A stretch of DNA of 64,000 bases from Pseudomonadota bacterium. GTDB lineage: Bacteria > Pseudomonadota > Gammaproteobacteria > Steroidobacterales > Woeseiaceae. The stretch is from the NCBI GenBank assembly GCA_022567295.1, contig JADFHE010000003.1, forward strand, positions 16,834-80,833, in the 5' to 3' direction. Shown here piece after piece: positions 31,402 to 42,656 of this stretch (position 1 is the first letter of the stretch; each line of letters begins with the position of its first letter). The position numbers and the translations under genes were made by a program. The notes under the pieces were generated by a model. That model was not told the origin of the DNA. It searched no databases and saw nothing but the letters and a program-made list of their open reading frames with translations.

Positions 31402-31893
31402 TCAGGAGCGGTTCCTGCGTTCGTATGTCATGAATTCGAAGGCAAACTCATTATCATCGCTCGACTCATTTACGTCGCACGAAACCAGCGTCCAGTCGTC
31501 GTCATCGATCTCAGGAAAAAATGCGTCCCCTGCAATCTCGGCATGTACTCGGGTTAAGTGCAAACGCCCGGCCTCGGGCAGAAACAAGGCGTAGATATCG
31601 CTGCCACCGATAATCATGATTTCCTTCGCGTCGCCAGCTATTTCCAATGCGGCCGCAGGAGACGTAACAACGTCGCAGCCTGCCGCTGCATATCCGCTTC
31701 GACGTGTAATGACGATGTTCTGTCGGCCCGGCAAAGGACGGCCAATGGATTCCCAGGTCAGGCGTCCCATGACGACAGGCTTGCCCATGGTCAACCATTT
31801 GAAGCGTTTCAGGTCGTCGGAGAGGCGCCAGGGCAACGCGCCCTGCACGCCGATGACGTTATTCGTCGATGCCGCGACAATAATGCTGATCAT
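31402..31893 (-). CDS. folA: Dihydrofolate reductase
   Basis: 163 residues. IIVAASTNNVIGVQGALPWRLSDDL carries the catalytic Trp and Asp region, followed by VVMGRLTWESIG, the NADPH site (VITRRSG) and IIGGSDIY. It regenerates tetrahydrofolate from the dihydrofolate produced by ThyA, whose gene lies 11 bp upstream. The C-terminal half is rich in Asp/Glu. Confidence 0.96.
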   Translation of the reverse strand: MISIIVAASTNNVIGVQGALPWRLSDDLKRFKWLTMGKPVVMGRLTWESIGRPLPGRQNIVITRRSGYAAAGCDVVTSPAAALEIAGDAKEIMIIGGSDIYALFLPEAGRLHLTRVHAEIAGDAFFPEIDDDDWTLVSCDVNESSDDNEFAFEFMTYERRNRS

Positions 31894-31904
31894 GATATTC
31901 CCAG

Positions 31905-32699
31905 CTAGACCGCGATGGCGGCCTTGATGTGCGGATGCGACTCGTAATTAAGAATTTCGAAATCCTCATAGCGATAGTCAAAGATACTATCTGGCCGGCG
32001 CTTGATCGCGAGACGCGGCAACGGGAGCGGCTTGCGGCTCAACTGCTCGTCGGCCTGCTCGAGGTGATTGGAGTACAAATGGCAGTCACCTCCCGTCCAG
32101 ACGAAATCGCCGACCGCGAGGTCCGCCTGTTGCGCCAGCATGTGTGTTAGTAACGCATACGACGCAATGTTGAACGGCACGCCCAGAAAAATATCGCAGC
32201 TTCGTTGGTACAGCTGGCAGGAGAGTTTACCGTCGGCGACATAGAACTGGAACAGGCAGTGACACGGCGGCAGCGCCATGTTTTCGATCTCGGCGACGTT
32301 CCAGGCACTCAACAAAATGCGCCGGGAGTCCGGTGTCTCGCGAAGCTGCTTCATGATCTGGGATATCTGGTCGACGCTGCCCCCCTCCGGCGTTGGCCAA
32401 CTGCGCCACTGCACGCCATACACCGGTCCGAGGTCGCCATTTTCGTCGGCCCAGTCGTCCCAGATCGAAACACCGTTCTCCTGCAGATAACGGATGTTGC
32501 TGTCACCGCTAAGGAACCAAAGCAGTTCATGGATGATCGAGCGCAGGTGAAGTTTTTTTGTCGTAATGAGCGGGAACCCCTCGCTCAGATCAAAACGCAT
32601 CTGGTAACCGAACACGCTGACGGTTCCCGTGCCGGTGCGATCACTCTTGACCGTGCCGTTGTCCCGAACATGCCGCATGAGATCAAGGTACTGCTTCAT
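31905..32699 (-). CDS. thyA: Thymidylate synthase
   Basis: 264 residues, exactly the E. coli length, from the ATG at [11 protein letters not shown] located 1 bp after the lgt stop. The upstream open extension overlaps lgt and is rejected. The catalytic Cys146 is in [10 protein letters not shown]; the dUMP phosphate arginine is in [14 protein letters not shown]; the C-terminus is IKAAIAV. It methylates dUMP using methylene-THF. Confidence 0.98.
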   Translation of the reverse strand: MKQYLDLMRHVRDNGTVKSDRTGTGTVSVFGYQMRFDLSEGFPLITTKKLHLRSIIHELLWFLSGDSNIRYLQENGVSIWDDWADENGDLGPVYGVQWRSWPTPEGGSVDQISQIMKQLRETPDSRRILLSAWNVAEIENMALPPCHCLFQFYVADGKLSCQLYQRSCDIFLGVPFNIASYALLTHMLAQQADLAVGDFVWTGGDCHLYSNHLEQADEQLSRKPLPLPRLAIKRRPDSIFDYRYEDFEILNYESHPHIKAAIAV

Positions 32700-32700
32700 C

Positions 32701-33492
32701 TCACGACCTTGCCGCCGTCGAAAAATCCCATCGATACGAAACGACAACAAGCATCAATCCCGCAAGAATCATCGGCGCACTGAGTATCTGCCCCATCGTG
32801 ACCCAGCCCAACGCCAGGTAATCCAGATGGTCATCGGGGACGCGATAGAACTCGACGAAGAAACGGAAAATCCCGTAGAACAGCAGGAACATTCCGGATA
32901 CAGCGAGGTAAGGGCGCGGTTTCGATGAGTAGATCCACAGGATAAGGAACAGAACGAATCCTTCCAGAATTGCCTCGTACAGCTGCGACGCATGAACAGA
33001 AACGCCGTTGACAACGAACGCCCACGCCACCTCGGTTTCCTTGCCCCAGAGCTCACCGTTGATGAAGTTGCCGATACGGCCAAAACCCAATCCTAACGGT
33101 ACAATTGGCGCAACGAAATCGGTCAAGCTCCAGATCGAGCGACCGAGTCTGCGGCCGTACAACCACATAGCGATCATCACACCCGCGAGCCCGCCATGAA
33201 ACGACATTCCACCCTGTGTGATCTTCAAAAGATAAAAAGGATCGCTCGTGAATTGATCCCAGCCATAAACAAGTGCGTAGCCGACTCGGCCACCCACGAT
33301 CACGCCGAGCATGCCGTAAAACATGAGATCGTCGACCTGCTCCGAATTGACCGGCGAATCGCTGCGAGCGCAGCGGCGTTTCGCGAGCCACCAGGCCAGC
33401 AAGAAAGCGATAACATACATCAATCCGTACCAGCGCACTTTGAGCGGTCCGAGGGCAAAAATAATCGGATCAATCTCGGGATATGTCAGCAT
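32701..33492 (-). CDS. lgt: Prolipoprotein diacylglyceryl transferase
   Basis: 263 residues, about seven membrane helices. Signature [13 protein letters not shown], preceded by the conserved GGMSFHGG. It attaches diacylglycerol to the lipobox cysteine of lipoproteins such as RlpA in this window. AGGA lies just before the ATG. Heads the lgt-thyA-folA group, an order also seen in Pseudomonas. Confidence 0.97.
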   Translation of the reverse strand: MLTYPEIDPIIFALGPLKVRWYGLMYVIAFLLAWWLAKRRCARSDSPVNSEQVDDLMFYGMLGVIVGGRVGYALVYGWDQFTSDPFYLLKITQGGMSFHGGLAGVMIAMWLYGRRLGRSIWSLTDFVAPIVPLGLGFGRIGNFINGELWGKETEVAWAFVVNGVSVHASQLYEAILEGFVLFLILWIYSSKPRPYLAVSGMFLLFYGIFRFFVEFYRVPDDHLDYLALGWVTMGQILSAPMILAGLMLVVVSYRWDFSTAARS

Positions 33493-33579
33493 GAAATCCT
33501 GCCAGTCATCGACTTAAGACGCGTATCATAATCAGTTTCATGTGTGCGTCAAAGCAGGCGTCACCGCAGGAACTCGCAA

Positions 33580-35619
33580 ATGCCAAATCGCCTCGCCGGG
33601 GAATCCAGCCCCTACCTGCAACAGCACGCCGACAATCCCGTCGACTGGTATCCGTGGGGCGATGAGGCTTTCGAGGAGGCCCGGAAGACCGGCAGACCAG
33701 TGCTCCTGTCAGTTGGCTACTCCGCGTGTCACTGGTGCCATGTCATGGCGCACGAGTCATTCGAGGACGATGCAATAGCCGATGTCATGAATCGCCTGTT
33801 CGTGAACATCAAAGTCGACCGCGAAGAGCGGCCGGACGTCGACAAGATCTATCAGACGGCACATCAGCTGCTGACGCAGCGCGGCGGCGGCTGGCCACTG
33901 ACGATGTTCCTGGACGGTGATAATCAACGGCCGTTCTTCGGTGGCACTTACTTTCCCAATGTGCCTCGACACGGCATGCCGGCATTTGCGGACATTCTGC
34001 AAAAAGTTGCGACCTACTACACCGAGCAGCGCGACGAAATTCGCACGCAGAGCGATCAATTACTTAATGTTTTCAAAAAGTTAGACCCTTCTGCGAGCAA
34101 CAATGACGGTGCATTGACCGCCACGCCGTTACAACGGGCGCGCGATACATTCGCGCAGACGTTCGACAGGGACTATGGCGGCTTCGGGTCGGCGCCGAAA
34201 TTTCCACACGCTACAACAATCGACCGCATGCTGCGGCATTGGCACTCAAGTGCCACTGGGGCCGAACCTGATCTCGATGCGCTGCTCATGTCGACACTGA
34301 CCTTAACGCGCATGGCCGACGGCGGAATTTTTGACCACGTTGGCGGCGGATTTTGCCGCTATTCCGTCGATCGTTACTGGCAGATTCCCCACTTCGAGAA
34401 AATGCTGTACGACAACGGACCGCTGCTGGCGATGTATGCGCAAGCCGCGCTTGTGAGCGGTGAGAAGCTGTTCATCGATACGGCCAACGCTACCGCAGAC
34501 TGGATTCTCGCCGACATGCGTGCCGACAACGGTGGTTTTTTCTCGACACGTGACGCGGATTCTGAGGGCGAAGAAGGGTTGTATTACTTGTGGACACCAG
34601 AGCAGGTACAGAAATTACTCGGTGACGACTATGACGTATTCGCGCAGCGATTTGGACTGAATCAGGATGCAAATTTTGAGGGCCAGTGGCACCTTACCGC
34701 CCGCGAGCCTGTCGCGGATGACGACGCGCACGCATTGATTGAACGCGCCAAGAAGAAACTGCTGAGTGAGCGAATGACGCGCGTAGCACCGGGACGCGAC
34801 GAGAAGCAGCTAACATCCTGGAACGCACTCGCCATCCGTGGGCTTGCGATTGCGGGACGCTCTCTGAATCGTCCGGAATTGACTGACGCAGCGACTAACG
34901 CAGCCGATTTTATTATGAAAAACCTGATGCAGAACGGCCGTCTGCTAGCAAGCTACAAAGATGGCACGGCCAGGTTTCCGGCATATCTCGACGACCATGC
35001 GTTTCTGCTCGATGCCCTGCTCGAGTTGCTGCAATCGAACTGGAACACGAAGCATCTCGAGTTTGCGGTGCAACTCGCCGACCTGATGCTCGAGCACTTC
35101 GAGGATAAAGAACAAGGCGCGTTCTTCTTTACCGCCAACGATCACGAGACACTGATACACAGGCCGAAGTCGCTGACCGATGAGGCTGTACCGTCGGGCA
35201 ATGGTATCGCCGCATTCGCGCTGCAACGCCTGGGATTCTTGCTCGGAGAAGCCCGCTATCTGGGCGCCGCAGAACGAACATTGCGAGGTTCGTGGCACTC
35301 GATCACCGAGTATCCGCACGGGCATGTCAGTCTGCTGACGGCACTCGAAGAGTATCTGGCGCACCCTGAAGTCATCGTTATCCGGGGCGAAACCGAGGAG
35401 ATTGAACGGTGGCGTGATGCAGCCGCAAGACTCTATGCCCCGGCACGGATGGTGTTCGCGATCGAGTCAAGGGAAAAAAACCTGCCGGGTGTCTTGGCGG
35501 ACCGAACAGCGGTCGATGGAGAAACGATTGCCTATAAGTGTGTCGGCACGCATTGCGAGATGCCCGTGACAACCTGGCAGGCATTGGCCGAACAACTTGA
35601 CACAGCGGACGGCCACTAG
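33580..35619 (+). CDS. Thioredoxin-domain protein of the YyaL/DUF255 (spermatogenesis-associated protein 20) family
   Basis: 679 residues from the ATG at [13 protein letters not shown] (AGGA upstream). The N-terminal thioredoxin-like domain (about 1-160) has the CxxC motif in SACHWCHVM followed by HESFED. The rest is a six-hairpin (alpha/alpha)6 barrel like those of glycan epimerases and hydrolases ([35 protein letters not shown]). The family is widespread from bacteria to mammals, and its reaction is not established. It stands alone, divergent from lgt. Confidence 0.9.
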   Translation: MPNRLAGESSPYLQQHADNPVDWYPWGDEAFEEARKTGRPVLLSVGYSACHWCHVMAHESFEDDAIADVMNRLFVNIKVDREERPDVDKIYQTAHQLLTQRGGGWPLTMFLDGDNQRPFFGGTYFPNVPRHGMPAFADILQKVATYYTEQRDEIRTQSDQLLNVFKKLDPSASNNDGALTATPLQRARDTFAQTFDRDYGGFGSAPKFPHATTIDRMLRHWHSSATGAEPDLDALLMSTLTLTRMADGGIFDHVGGGFCRYSVDRYWQIPHFEKMLYDNGPLLAMYAQAALVSGEKLFIDTANATADWILADMRADNGGFFSTRDADSEGEEGLYYLWTPEQVQKLLGDDYDVFAQRFGLNQDANFEGQWHLTAREPVADDDAHALIERAKKKLLSERMTRVAPGRDEKQLTSWNALAIRGLAIAGRSLNRPELTDAATNAADFIMKNLMQNGRLLASYKDGTARFPAYLDDHAFLLDALLELLQSNWNTKHLEFAVQLADLMLEHFEDKEQGAFFFTANDHETLIHRPKSLTDEAVPSGNGIAAFALQRLGFLLGEARYLGAAERTLRGSWHSITEYPHGHVSLLTALEEYLAHPEVIVIRGETEEIERWRDAAARLYAPARMVFAIESREKNLPGVLADRTAVDGETIAYKCVGTHCEMPVTTWQALAEQLDTADGH

Positions 35620-35926
35620 AACGCGTACAGGGGCTTCTGAGTCATTCAATCATCGCGGGCATTTGCAAACTACGCCTTTTTATCCTTATGGATAAGCGCT
35701 TAGTACGTCACCCGTTACTGCTACGACACCTGAAGCGTTTGGATCTTTGAACACTATGGGCAGTGATTCAATCTGCAGACCGGAATTTTTTTGCACGGCG
35801 GGTTTTCGGTCTGTATAAACTCATTCGCCGTCTTCGCCCGGCTATTTGTACATCGTGTCCGCATAGGAAATGCCGGCGCACATAAGCACCAGCAACGGTA
35901 GGACTACAGGAAAGAATTGCGCCGGC
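35620..35926. other. Intergenic stretch without a recognised gene
   Basis: 307 bp between two convergent genes (YyaL-like and the HtrA-like protease). It has no open frame with coding character, no tRNA, and no convincing hairpin with a T-tract for either gene. Base composition is AT-richer than the flanks. I see nothing I can name here. Confidence 0.5.
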
Positions 35927-38725
35927 TTACGAGCCAAATTCCGTTCGCCTCCAGCCATCCTTGCCACGGCGAATTTCATACGCTGGCCAGTACTCATTGT
36001 CCAGTTTCAACGTAATGACTTCGGCTGTTCCATTCCAGGTCACGGTCTTCAGACGCACCGATTCACGGTCCTCGATATCTTTTACGGCATCAATAAACGC
36101 CTGTAGATTCGGTATTGTCGTTCCATTGACTTCGACTACCCTTCGGCCAGCCCACAGACCGTATCGCGTTGCTGGAGAACCGTAGTTGAAATACGCTACG
36201 TAGACGCCGTCAGTCGCGATGCCGCGCTGCGCCGCCATCGCGCGATGCGGGTCTTGCAACAACGCGCCTGCCCATGACACGGCTCGTTCGATTCCGCGTC
36301 CGCTTAAGGCAACCGTCTTAATGGTTAGTTCCTGTACCTCGTCATTGCGCCAGACAGTGACAACCACTTCGGATTTCTGTACAGCCTTTTCCAGCGCTCT
36401 GTATGACGTCACAATTCGACCGTCAATCGCAAGCACCATATCGCCATTTTTAAGCAGCTGCGCTGCCGGTGTGTTCGCGACCAATCGGATTACGCTCAGC
36501 GCCCGTCGGTGCGTTGGATTATTATCTGCAAGCCGCGCAATCCATTCTTCGTCAACGCCCATCTTGCGAGCAGCAAATAGTGGCGCGTAAACGAATTCTG
36601 CTTCGAGTGAGTAAAAAGGCTTGCCTTCGCGAACGATGTCGATGAACTGCTCAATAACTTCACTGCCCACGCCGCGATTCAACTGTGACGCATCTCCGCT
36701 GCTGTGCAGAACAAAGCTCGACCAACTTGCGGTAACACGGCCCTTTTTGTCGACCAGCACGCCATCATAATCGGTCGGCGCTGTTACCAGATCGATACCC
36801 TCTATGTTCGAGTCGCGAAAGCGCAGTGTTCTGGACAGCGGCAGTAACAACGGATCGACCGAGGAGACGGTGCTGTGCTGATGCACCAACTGATGATCGG
36901 CTTTGATGCCGACCACCCAAACATCGTCACCAGGTTTTAGCGGCGTCGAATTAAATTGTGCGGTTTTGACCGGTGTGTCGCCGATACTCTTCGGATCGTA
37001 GGATACGATTGCGAAATTGTGCAGCGGATGCAGCTGCTCGATCTTGCCTTTCACCTCAAGCGATCCGGCAAACGTTATTTTCACGTCACCGATGGCAATA
37101 GGGACCGTATTTCGATCAACGAGAACGTAACCGCGCTCTTTGTCGACAATAAGGCCGGTACCATAGTAATGACGATCCGCAACACCGGATAAGGTGTACG
37201 GTAAATCGAACGTTACGACGACCAGCGAGGGCGCAATTTCCCTGACGCGCGGGTCATCGTAGTCTGTTAGTTTCGTACTGCCGATTTCTGCTGGCTTCGG
37301 CGCCGGTCCATCCGCCAGCGAGCGGCACGGCCATGAACCCGTCGTATCGTCACGAGCGCATCGTCTGACCGGAAACCAGACACGATCCATCTCCAGCAGT
37401 CGAACGACAGAATTCTGCGGATTCTCCATATTGACGTAGCGAACCTTGGCACGTTCGCCGTCGGCAAGCTGATCCAGCGCGGCTTCGAAATCATCGAGAT
37501 CGGAAATGGGTTCACCATCCATCTCCACAATTACGGCGCCACGCGGAATGGCTGCTTTCGACAGCAGGTACCCTGGGTTCGCAACGTAGACACCTTTCGG
37601 TTGCCGGTTGTAGTGACGCGCTTGCTGATAAGACAGCGTGTTAACTATCCCGTCGCCAATCTCCAGATACTCGTCCGGTGTAATCGCGTGCAAGTCCTCA
37701 ACCGCAATCTTGTGAATGATCGACCGGCCACCGCGCTCAACTTCGATTTCAATTTCTTTTCCAACAAGGTTATCGAGTATCGCTTCGAGTGGCACGAATT
37801 CGGTCACCAGCTCGCCGTCAATTCTGATGAGGATGTCGCCCGACGCCAGTTTTCCCGCCGCCGGCGAATTTGGAATAACCTGGTCAACGGTCAACATGCC
37901 CGTCTGCTCGGGATTCTTGGATCGTGCCAACCGTTCGGACTCCGCCGTTAACCCGAGTCTTTTCAATTCGTCGTATGCTTTATGATGGAAAATCGTCTGC
38001 AGCGTGCCCCGCGAAACCGGCCTGCCGGCACGCAACTCCTTAAGCGCACGATCGATACGGTCGAGCGGCAAGAAAAAACTGCTCGCGGCAGAACTGTTTG
38101 CGCCGGCATTCAACGCGACCACTTCGCCATCTATGTTTACAACAGGAGATCCAGACGAACCGCCGGATGTGCTTGACGCTGCCTGATAGTAGAACGTATT
38201 GAAGTCGTTGTATTTTCCGCGTCCGTATTCGGGGGCCTTGCGATCCAGTCGCGCGATAGTGCCTGCGAGAATCGACAGCTGTTCACCGGCATCATTGCCA
38301 ATGACGCGAATCTCTTTCCCAACACCTGCACCTGTCGGCACCAGCGGCAATTCCACGGGTTCAAGGTAGTGCAGGTCAGCCGGGTCATAGCGGAAAAACC
38401 CGAAGTCGTGCACAGGGTCACGATAAATCGGCGTTAACCGAACTTCCTCATTGTTGCGGAATATAGCCTCAGCAATTACCGGGCCCGGCGTAACAACATG
38501 CCGGTTGGTCAGAATAATGCCACGTTCGGCATCGACGACGAATCCAGTTGCCTGAGTCGAAGAGTTCCACTCCGTATCGAATGCGCGCGTACTGTCCACA
38601 CGGATAGAGACCACACCGGACGATATACGCTCAAGTGTTTCAGTCCACGCCGTGTCCTCGGCGGCTGTCGCCACCGTGCCTGCATGCAGCAACGCGATTG
38701 TCGCCAGAATCCTGACCTTTGCCAT
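35927..38725 (-). CDS. Two-module HtrA/PDZ serine protease, Nma111-like, second protease module degenerate
   Basis: 932 residues with a signal peptide (VATA|AE), GGAAGG before the ATG. Module 1: trypsin-like protease with triad His76 (TNRHVV), Asp107 (PVHDFGF) and Ser191 (GSSGSP), then a PDZ domain around ASGDILIRIDGE and a second PDZ-like segment around PRGAVIVEMDGEPI. Module 2 repeats the fold (GTGLIVDKERGYVL) but the equivalents are Asn (VDRNTV), Asn (PLHNFAI) and no Ser (DYDGVL), so it should be inactive. It ends with two further PDZ-like segments (NGDMVLAIDGR; WAGRRVVEVNGT). This active-plus-dead layout is that of yeast Nma111/Ynm3. Probably a periplasmic quality-control protease; substrate unknown. 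Confidence 0.85.
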   Translation of the reverse strand: MAKVRILATIALLHAGTVATAAEDTAWTETLERISSGVVSIRVDSTRAFDTEWNSSTQATGFVVDAERGIILTNRHVVTPGPVIAEAIFRNNEEVRLTPIYRDPVHDFGFFRYDPADLHYLEPVELPLVPTGAGVGKEIRVIGNDAGEQLSILAGTIARLDRKAPEYGRGKYNDFNTFYYQAASSTSGGSSGSPVVNIDGEVVALNAGANSSAASSFFLPLDRIDRALKELRAGRPVSRGTLQTIFHHKAYDELKRLGLTAESERLARSKNPEQTGMLTVDQVIPNSPAAGKLASGDILIRIDGELVTEFVPLEAILDNLVGKEIEIEVERGGRSIIHKIAVEDLHAITPDEYLEIGDGIVNTLSYQQARHYNRQPKGVYVANPGYLLSKAAIPRGAVIVEMDGEPISDLDDFEAALDQLADGERAKVRYVNMENPQNSVVRLLEMDRVWFPVRRCARDDTTGSWPCRSLADGPAPKPAEIGSTKLTDYDDPRVREIAPSLVVVTFDLPYTLSGVADRHYYGTGLIVDKERGYVLVDRNTVPIAIGDVKITFAGSLEVKGKIEQLHPLHNFAIVSYDPKSIGDTPVKTAQFNSTPLKPGDDVWVVGIKADHQLVHQHSTVSSVDPLLLPLSRTLRFRDSNIEGIDLVTAPTDYDGVLVDKKGRVTASWSSFVLHSSGDASQLNRGVGSEVIEQFIDIVREGKPFYSLEAEFVYAPLFAARKMGVDEEWIARLADNNPTHRRALSVIRLVANTPAAQLLKNGDMVLAIDGRIVTSYRALEKAVQKSEVVVTVWRNDEVQELTIKTVALSGRGIERAVSWAGALLQDPHRAMAAQRGIATDGVYVAYFNYGSPATRYGLWAGRRVVEVNGTTIPNLQAFIDAVKDIEDRESVRLKTVTWNGTAEVITLKLDNEYWPAYEIRRGKDGWRRTEFGS

Positions 38726-38850
38726 AGCCTTCCAAAAAAATAAACGGGTCGATAACCGGGCCTTACGCCCAACAGTACTGATCTCGACTGCCTGGGTGGG
38801 CAGCGGTTCCCTATTTCAACAAAAACAGCGACTAAGCGCGACCACCAAGA

Positions 38851-40365
38851 TCACGTTTCGTCAGGTCGATAGGCCAGATCCAGCTGCCGCGCAGCTTTGA
38901 CGTCATCGAGGCGACGGACCGGCATCCCGTACGGCGCGCCCTTGAAATCGACGCCTTCTTCCTTCGCCGCAGTGGCGATCTCGATCATGGCTGTGACGAA
39001 GTTATCCAGCGTTTCCTTGCTCTCAGTCTCGGTCGGCTCGATAAGCAGGCATTCTGGCACGAGTAACGGGAAATAGGTCGTCGGCGCATGGTAGTTTTTG
39101 TCGAGCAACGCCTTGGCGATATCCATGGCGGTCAGGTTCACCGACTTGGCTTCGCGCTTCAATGTTACGATGAATTCATGACTTGCGCGCCGGGTTGGGA
39201 ACGCGAGCTCGAAGCCTGCCGCCTGCAATCGCGCGGCCAGATAATTTGCATTCAAGGTTGCGTACTCGGAGACGCGCCGCATGCCGGCCCGGCCAAGCAT
39301 GCGCATATAGACATAGGCGCGCAGCAAAACGCCGGAATTACCCATAAAACCCGACAGCCGACCGATGCTTTGCGGAAAGTCTTCTTCGACCAGCCAGTCG
39401 TATTGGGGTGCCACGTGCCCTTGGGGTGCCACGTGCCCTTGGGGTGCAGCATCGCTTTTGCCAACAATCGGAATCGGCATGAACGGCAACAATCGATCGT
39501 TGACGCCCACCGCACCCGACCCGGGACCACCTCCACCATGCGGCGTCGAAAATGTCTTGTGCAGATTCATGTGAATGACATCGAACTTCATATCACCCGG
39601 CCGAACTTTTCCGAGAATAGCGTTCAGATTAGCGCCGTCGTAATACAGCAGCCCGCCAGCATCGTGAACAAGATCGGCAACCTCCTTGATACGGCGTTCG
39701 AACACTCCCAAAGTCGACGGATTCGTCAACATGATGCCGGCCGTTTTCGGACCAACCGCCGATTTGAGTGCATTGAAGTCGATATCGCCTTCCGGTCCTG
39801 TCGGCACTTCCCTGACAACGCAAGCGCACATTGTCGCTGTGGCCGGATTGGTTCCGTGCGCCGCGTCGGGACAGATGATTTCGATGCGCTCATGATCGCC
39901 GCGCGCTTCATGGTACGCCTTGATCATCGCAACACCAGCGAGCTCGCCTTGAGCACCTGCCATTGGCGTCAGTGATACACCCTTCATGCCCGTAACGTCT
40001 TTTAGCATTTCTTGCAGCTCGTACATGCAACTCAGGAAACCCTGTCCATGACTGACAGGTCCCAACGGGTGGCGTCCGGCAAATTCCGGCAACATAGCCA
40101 GAGCATTGCATGCGCGCGGGTTGTATTTCATCGTGCATGAGCCCAATGGGTAGAACTGCGTATCAATCGAAAAATTCATCTGCGACAGACGCGTGAAATG
40201 CCGCACAGTCTGCAATTCAGATGCTTCCGGCAAGCGTGGCTTGTCGGTGCGCAGCATCGACTTTGGTATCGCGGACGGCGAAACTTCCGCGGGCGCCTGC
40301 GCGAACGCACGGCGACCCGTGCGTGACTTATCAAATATCAGATCGCCGCCGGTCAGATTAATCAT
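38851..40365 (-). CDS. gcvPB: Glycine dehydrogenase (decarboxylating) subunit 2, P-protein beta
   Basis: 504 residues. With GcvPA it decarboxylates glycine and loads aminomethyl onto lipoyl-GcvH. The PLP lysine is Lys270 in [17 protein letters not shown]. Other blocks: [45 protein letters not shown]. Residues 310-321 are a GHVAPQ hexapeptide duplication encoded by an 18-bp tandem repeat, in a region that is normally variable. It overlaps tpx by 8 bp and is the last gene of the gcv operon. Confidence 0.97.
   Translation of the reverse strand: MINLTGGDLIFDKSRTGRRAFAQAPAEVSPSAIPKSMLRTDKPRLPEASELQTVRHFTRLSQMNFSIDTQFYPLGSCTMKYNPRACNALAMLPEFAGRHPLGPVSHGQGFLSCMYELQEMLKDVTGMKGVSLTPMAGAQGELAGVAMIKAYHEARGDHERIEIICPDAAHGTNPATATMCACVVREVPTGPEGDIDFNALKSAVGPKTAGIMLTNPSTLGVFERRIKEVADLVHDAGGLLYYDGANLNAILGKVRPGDMKFDVIHMNLHKTFSTPHGGGGPGSGAVGVNDRLLPFMPIPIVGKSDAAPQGHVAPQGHVAPQYDWLVEEDFPQSIGRLSGFMGNSGVLLRAYVYMRMLGRAGMRRVSEYATLNANYLAARLQAAGFELAFPTRRASHEFIVTLKREAKSVNLTAMDIAKALLDKNYHAPTTYFPLLVPECLLIEPTETESKETLDNFVTAMIEIATAAKEEGVDFKGAPYGMPVRRLDDVKAARQLDLAYRPDET
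39403..39447. repeat. 18-bp tandem repeat, 2.5 copies, inside gcvPB
   Basis: The unit TTGGGGTGCCACGTGCCC occurs perfectly at 39403-39420 and 39421-39438, followed by the partial copy TTGGGGTGC. The length is a multiple of three, so it adds GHVAPQ repeats without breaking the frame. Perfect identity suggests recent slippage. Confidence 0.95.
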
Positions 40366-40873
40366 CTATTTCAATTCCAAGCGCGCGGAATGCCGCGCGA
40401 TAATCCGGTTCTCTGGTGATGTCTTCAATGTGCTCCTGGTGCACAATCGTATTGTTCTCATCCAGGACAACGACAGCCCGGGAAAACATGCCGGCGAGTG
40501 GACCGTCGATGATCTGCACACCGTAATTTTCGCCGAATCCAGCGTGGCGAATCGCCGACAGGCCAATGACGTTGCTGAGCTCATGCTCTTCCTGAAAACG
40601 TTTGTGAGCGAATGGCAGATCGTACGACACCATCAGCATAGCCACGTCTTCAACTTCTCCCGCCAGGCGATCAAATTCGACGACCGACTTCGCACACACG
40701 TCGGTATCGATGCTAATGAAAATATTTAAGACTTTTCGCACACCCATCCAGTTCGCAAACGATACATTTTGCAAATCCGTATTGACGAGTGAAACGTCCG
40801 GGGCTCGACTGCCTACGGCTGGCAATTCGCCGTGTATGCGATAGCTGGTATTGTTGTGTTTAATTTTAGCCAC
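40358..40873 (-). CDS. tpx: Thiol peroxidase (Tpx-type peroxiredoxin) lacking the resolving cysteine
   Basis: 171 residues, Tpx fold. The peroxidatic Cys60 is in [11 protein letters not shown] with the supporting Thr57. The resolving Cys of classical Tpx (E. coli Cys95, in the motif RFC) is replaced by Gln94 in [12 protein letters not shown], and Cys60 is the only cysteine in the protein. It must therefore act as a 1-Cys enzyme using an external thiol, or have altered chemistry. Placed between gcvPA and gcvPB, 11 bp after gcvPA and overlapping gcvPB by 8 bp, so it should be made together with the glycine cleavage system. Confidence 0.92.
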   Translation of the reverse strand: MAKIKHNNTSYRIHGELPAVGSRAPDVSLVNTDLQNVSFANWMGVRKVLNIFISIDTDVCAKSVVEFDRLAGEVEDVAMLMVSYDLPFAHKRFQEEHELSNVIGLSAIRHAGFGENYGVQIIDGPLAGMFSRAVVVLDENNTIVHQEHIEDITREPDYRAAFRALGIEIDD

Positions 40874-40884
40874 TTGCTTTCCTG

Positions 40885-42252
40885 TTACCCGCTCTTAACG
40901 TTGCTGGCGGCCATGACGTCCGCAAAGGCCGCTATGTATGTCTCGATGTCCTGTGCAGTTTTCGTTTCCGTAACGCAGACCAGCAGCGCATCCGCACCTG
41001 CGTACGACGTCAGGTCAAATCCGCCGAGAATGTCTCGCTCAGCCAGCCTATCCAGCAACGGCGCAACGGGTCGATCCAGTTTTAACGCGACTTCGTGAAA
41101 GAACGGTCCGTCAAAGAGTCGTTCGACTCCGTTGATCGAGCACAATCCGTCCACGAGTGCTGTCGTATTAGCGTGCGACGCATTCGCGATACTGACGAGA
41201 CCCTCGTAGCCCAGCAGAGACATATAAATCGTAGCTGCGGTGACCATGAGGCCCTGATTGGTGCAGATGTTCGAGGTTGCTTTGGAGCGACGAATATGCT
41301 GTTCGCGTGCCTGCAATGTCAGAACGAAACCGGGCTTCCCGTCAAGATCAGTTGTACGTCCGACAATCCGGCCCGGCATCTGACGAACGTGTTTTTGTTT
41401 GCACGTCATGAAGCCAAAGTACGGCCCACCCGATGACAACGGGACTCCCAGCGGCTGCCCTTCACCGCAGGCGATGTCAGCACCCTGTTCGCCCCACTGC
41501 CCCGGGGGCTTGAGTAGTGCCAGCGAAATTGGGTTGACGACAGCCAGGACGAGAGCACCCTGAGCGTGTGCCCAGTTGGTCAGCCGGTCTACATCATCCA
41601 GCGTTCCGGCAAAAGACGGCTGTTGCAGCACTACAGCGACGGGTTCACGGCCGTCGGACAATTGCTCAAAGTTAATGTTGCCGCTCATAGAATCCCGCGG
41701 CAGGCGCTCGAACGTCAGCCCCTGGGCTCCGCATATAGCGGCTGCTACTTGCTCGTAAACCGGATTTACGCCGGGCGCCAGCAATATGCGACCTGTCTTC
41801 ACTCGCCGATTGCTGCGAACGGCCATCAACGACGCTTCAGCGAGCGCCGACGCACCATCATATAACGAGGCATTGCTGACAGCGAGCCCGGTCAGCTCCG
41901 TCATCATCGTCTGGTATTCGTATATCGTCTGCAGCGTGCCTTGACTGGCCTCGGCCTGATACGGCGTATACGCGCTGTAGAACTCGCCGCGTGTGGAAAT
42001 GTCCCAGACTGCTGTCGGTATGTGATGCTCGTAAGCACCGGCGCCAATAAAGCACATCGGCGTACCGTCCAATTTCGCGCGCTCGCGCATCAATCTCGAG
42101 ATTTCCATCTCGCTCAAAGCGTCGGGCACATGGTGCAAATGCTCGATCATCAGTTCCGCAGGAATCTCGTCAAACAGATCGGCAATGGAGTCGGCCCCGA
42201 TTGTCTTGAGCATCTCCTGCGTGTCTTTCTCGGTATGAGGTATGAAAGGCAT
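40885..42252 (-). CDS. gcvPA: Glycine dehydrogenase (decarboxylating) subunit 1, P-protein alpha
   Basis: 455 residues, the N-terminal half of the P-protein in split form. Blocks: [83 protein letters not shown]. It heterodimerises with GcvPB to bind PLP and glycine. The gap from gcvH is 8 bp. Confidence 0.97.
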   Translation of the reverse strand: MPFIPHTEKDTQEMLKTIGADSIADLFDEIPAELMIEHLHHVPDALSEMEISRLMRERAKLDGTPMCFIGAGAYEHHIPTAVWDISTRGEFYSAYTPYQAEASQGTLQTIYEYQTMMTELTGLAVSNASLYDGASALAEASLMAVRSNRRVKTGRILLAPGVNPVYEQVAAAICGAQGLTFERLPRDSMSGNINFEQLSDGREPVAVVLQQPSFAGTLDDVDRLTNWAHAQGALVLAVVNPISLALLKPPGQWGEQGADIACGEGQPLGVPLSSGGPYFGFMTCKQKHVRQMPGRIVGRTTDLDGKPGFVLTLQAREQHIRRSKATSNICTNQGLMVTAATIYMSLLGYEGLVSIANASHANTTALVDGLCSINGVERLFDGPFFHEVALKLDRPVAPLLDRLAERDILGGFDLTSYAGADALLVCVTETKTAQDIETYIAAFADVMAASNVKSG

Positions 42253-42260
42253 TGCTCTTG

Positions 42261-42656
42261 TCAGTCGTCCAGGTTGTCGATAAATTCTTGATATTCGTCC
42301 GGTGACATCAACGCACTTTCGTCTATTCCGCCGGCCGGTCGCATGCGAACAATCCAGCCATCCCCGTACGCGTCCGAGTTAATATTCTCCGGATCATCGG
42401 CCAGAACTTCGTTCACGGCAACGATATTGCCACCCATCGGTGCATACACGTCGGAAGCCGCTTTTACAGACTCGACCACGGCCATCTCGCCGCCTTCCTC
42501 GATGTCCTGCCCGACTTCTGGTAGCTCGACGTAGACCAGATCGCCCAACGCGCCCTGCGCGTGGTCGGTAATCCCAATCGTAACTGAGCCATCTTCCTCT
42601 CGCCGCAACCACTCGTGGTCTTTTGTGAACAGAAGATCTCCAGGTAATTCATTCAT
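42261..42656 (-). CDS. gcvH: Glycine cleavage system H protein
   Basis: 131 residues. Lipoyl carrier with Lys65 in [14 protein letters not shown]; other typical blocks are FTKDHEWLR and [19 protein letters not shown]. It shuttles the aminomethyl group from GcvP to GcvT. The lipoyl group may be added by LipB/LipA (lipB at 8.4 kb). It overlaps the gcvT stop by 8 bp. Confidence 0.97.
   Translation of the reverse strand: MNELPGDLLFTKDHEWLRREEDGSVTIGITDHAQGALGDLVYVELPEVGQDIEEGGEMAVVESVKAASDVYAPMGGNIVAVNEVLADDPENINSDAYGDGWIVRMRPAGGIDESALMSPDEYQEFIDNLDD

Noticed and set aside
35620..35926. Small RNA candidate in the gap between the YyaL-like gene and the protease
   Set aside because: T-rich runs are present but no promoter-plus-terminator arrangement or stable stem could be supported.
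39088..39975. 295-codon plus-strand open frame inside gcvPB
   Set aside because: Antisense shadow; its repeat-like GCHVPL part is only the complement of the 18-bp tandem repeat.
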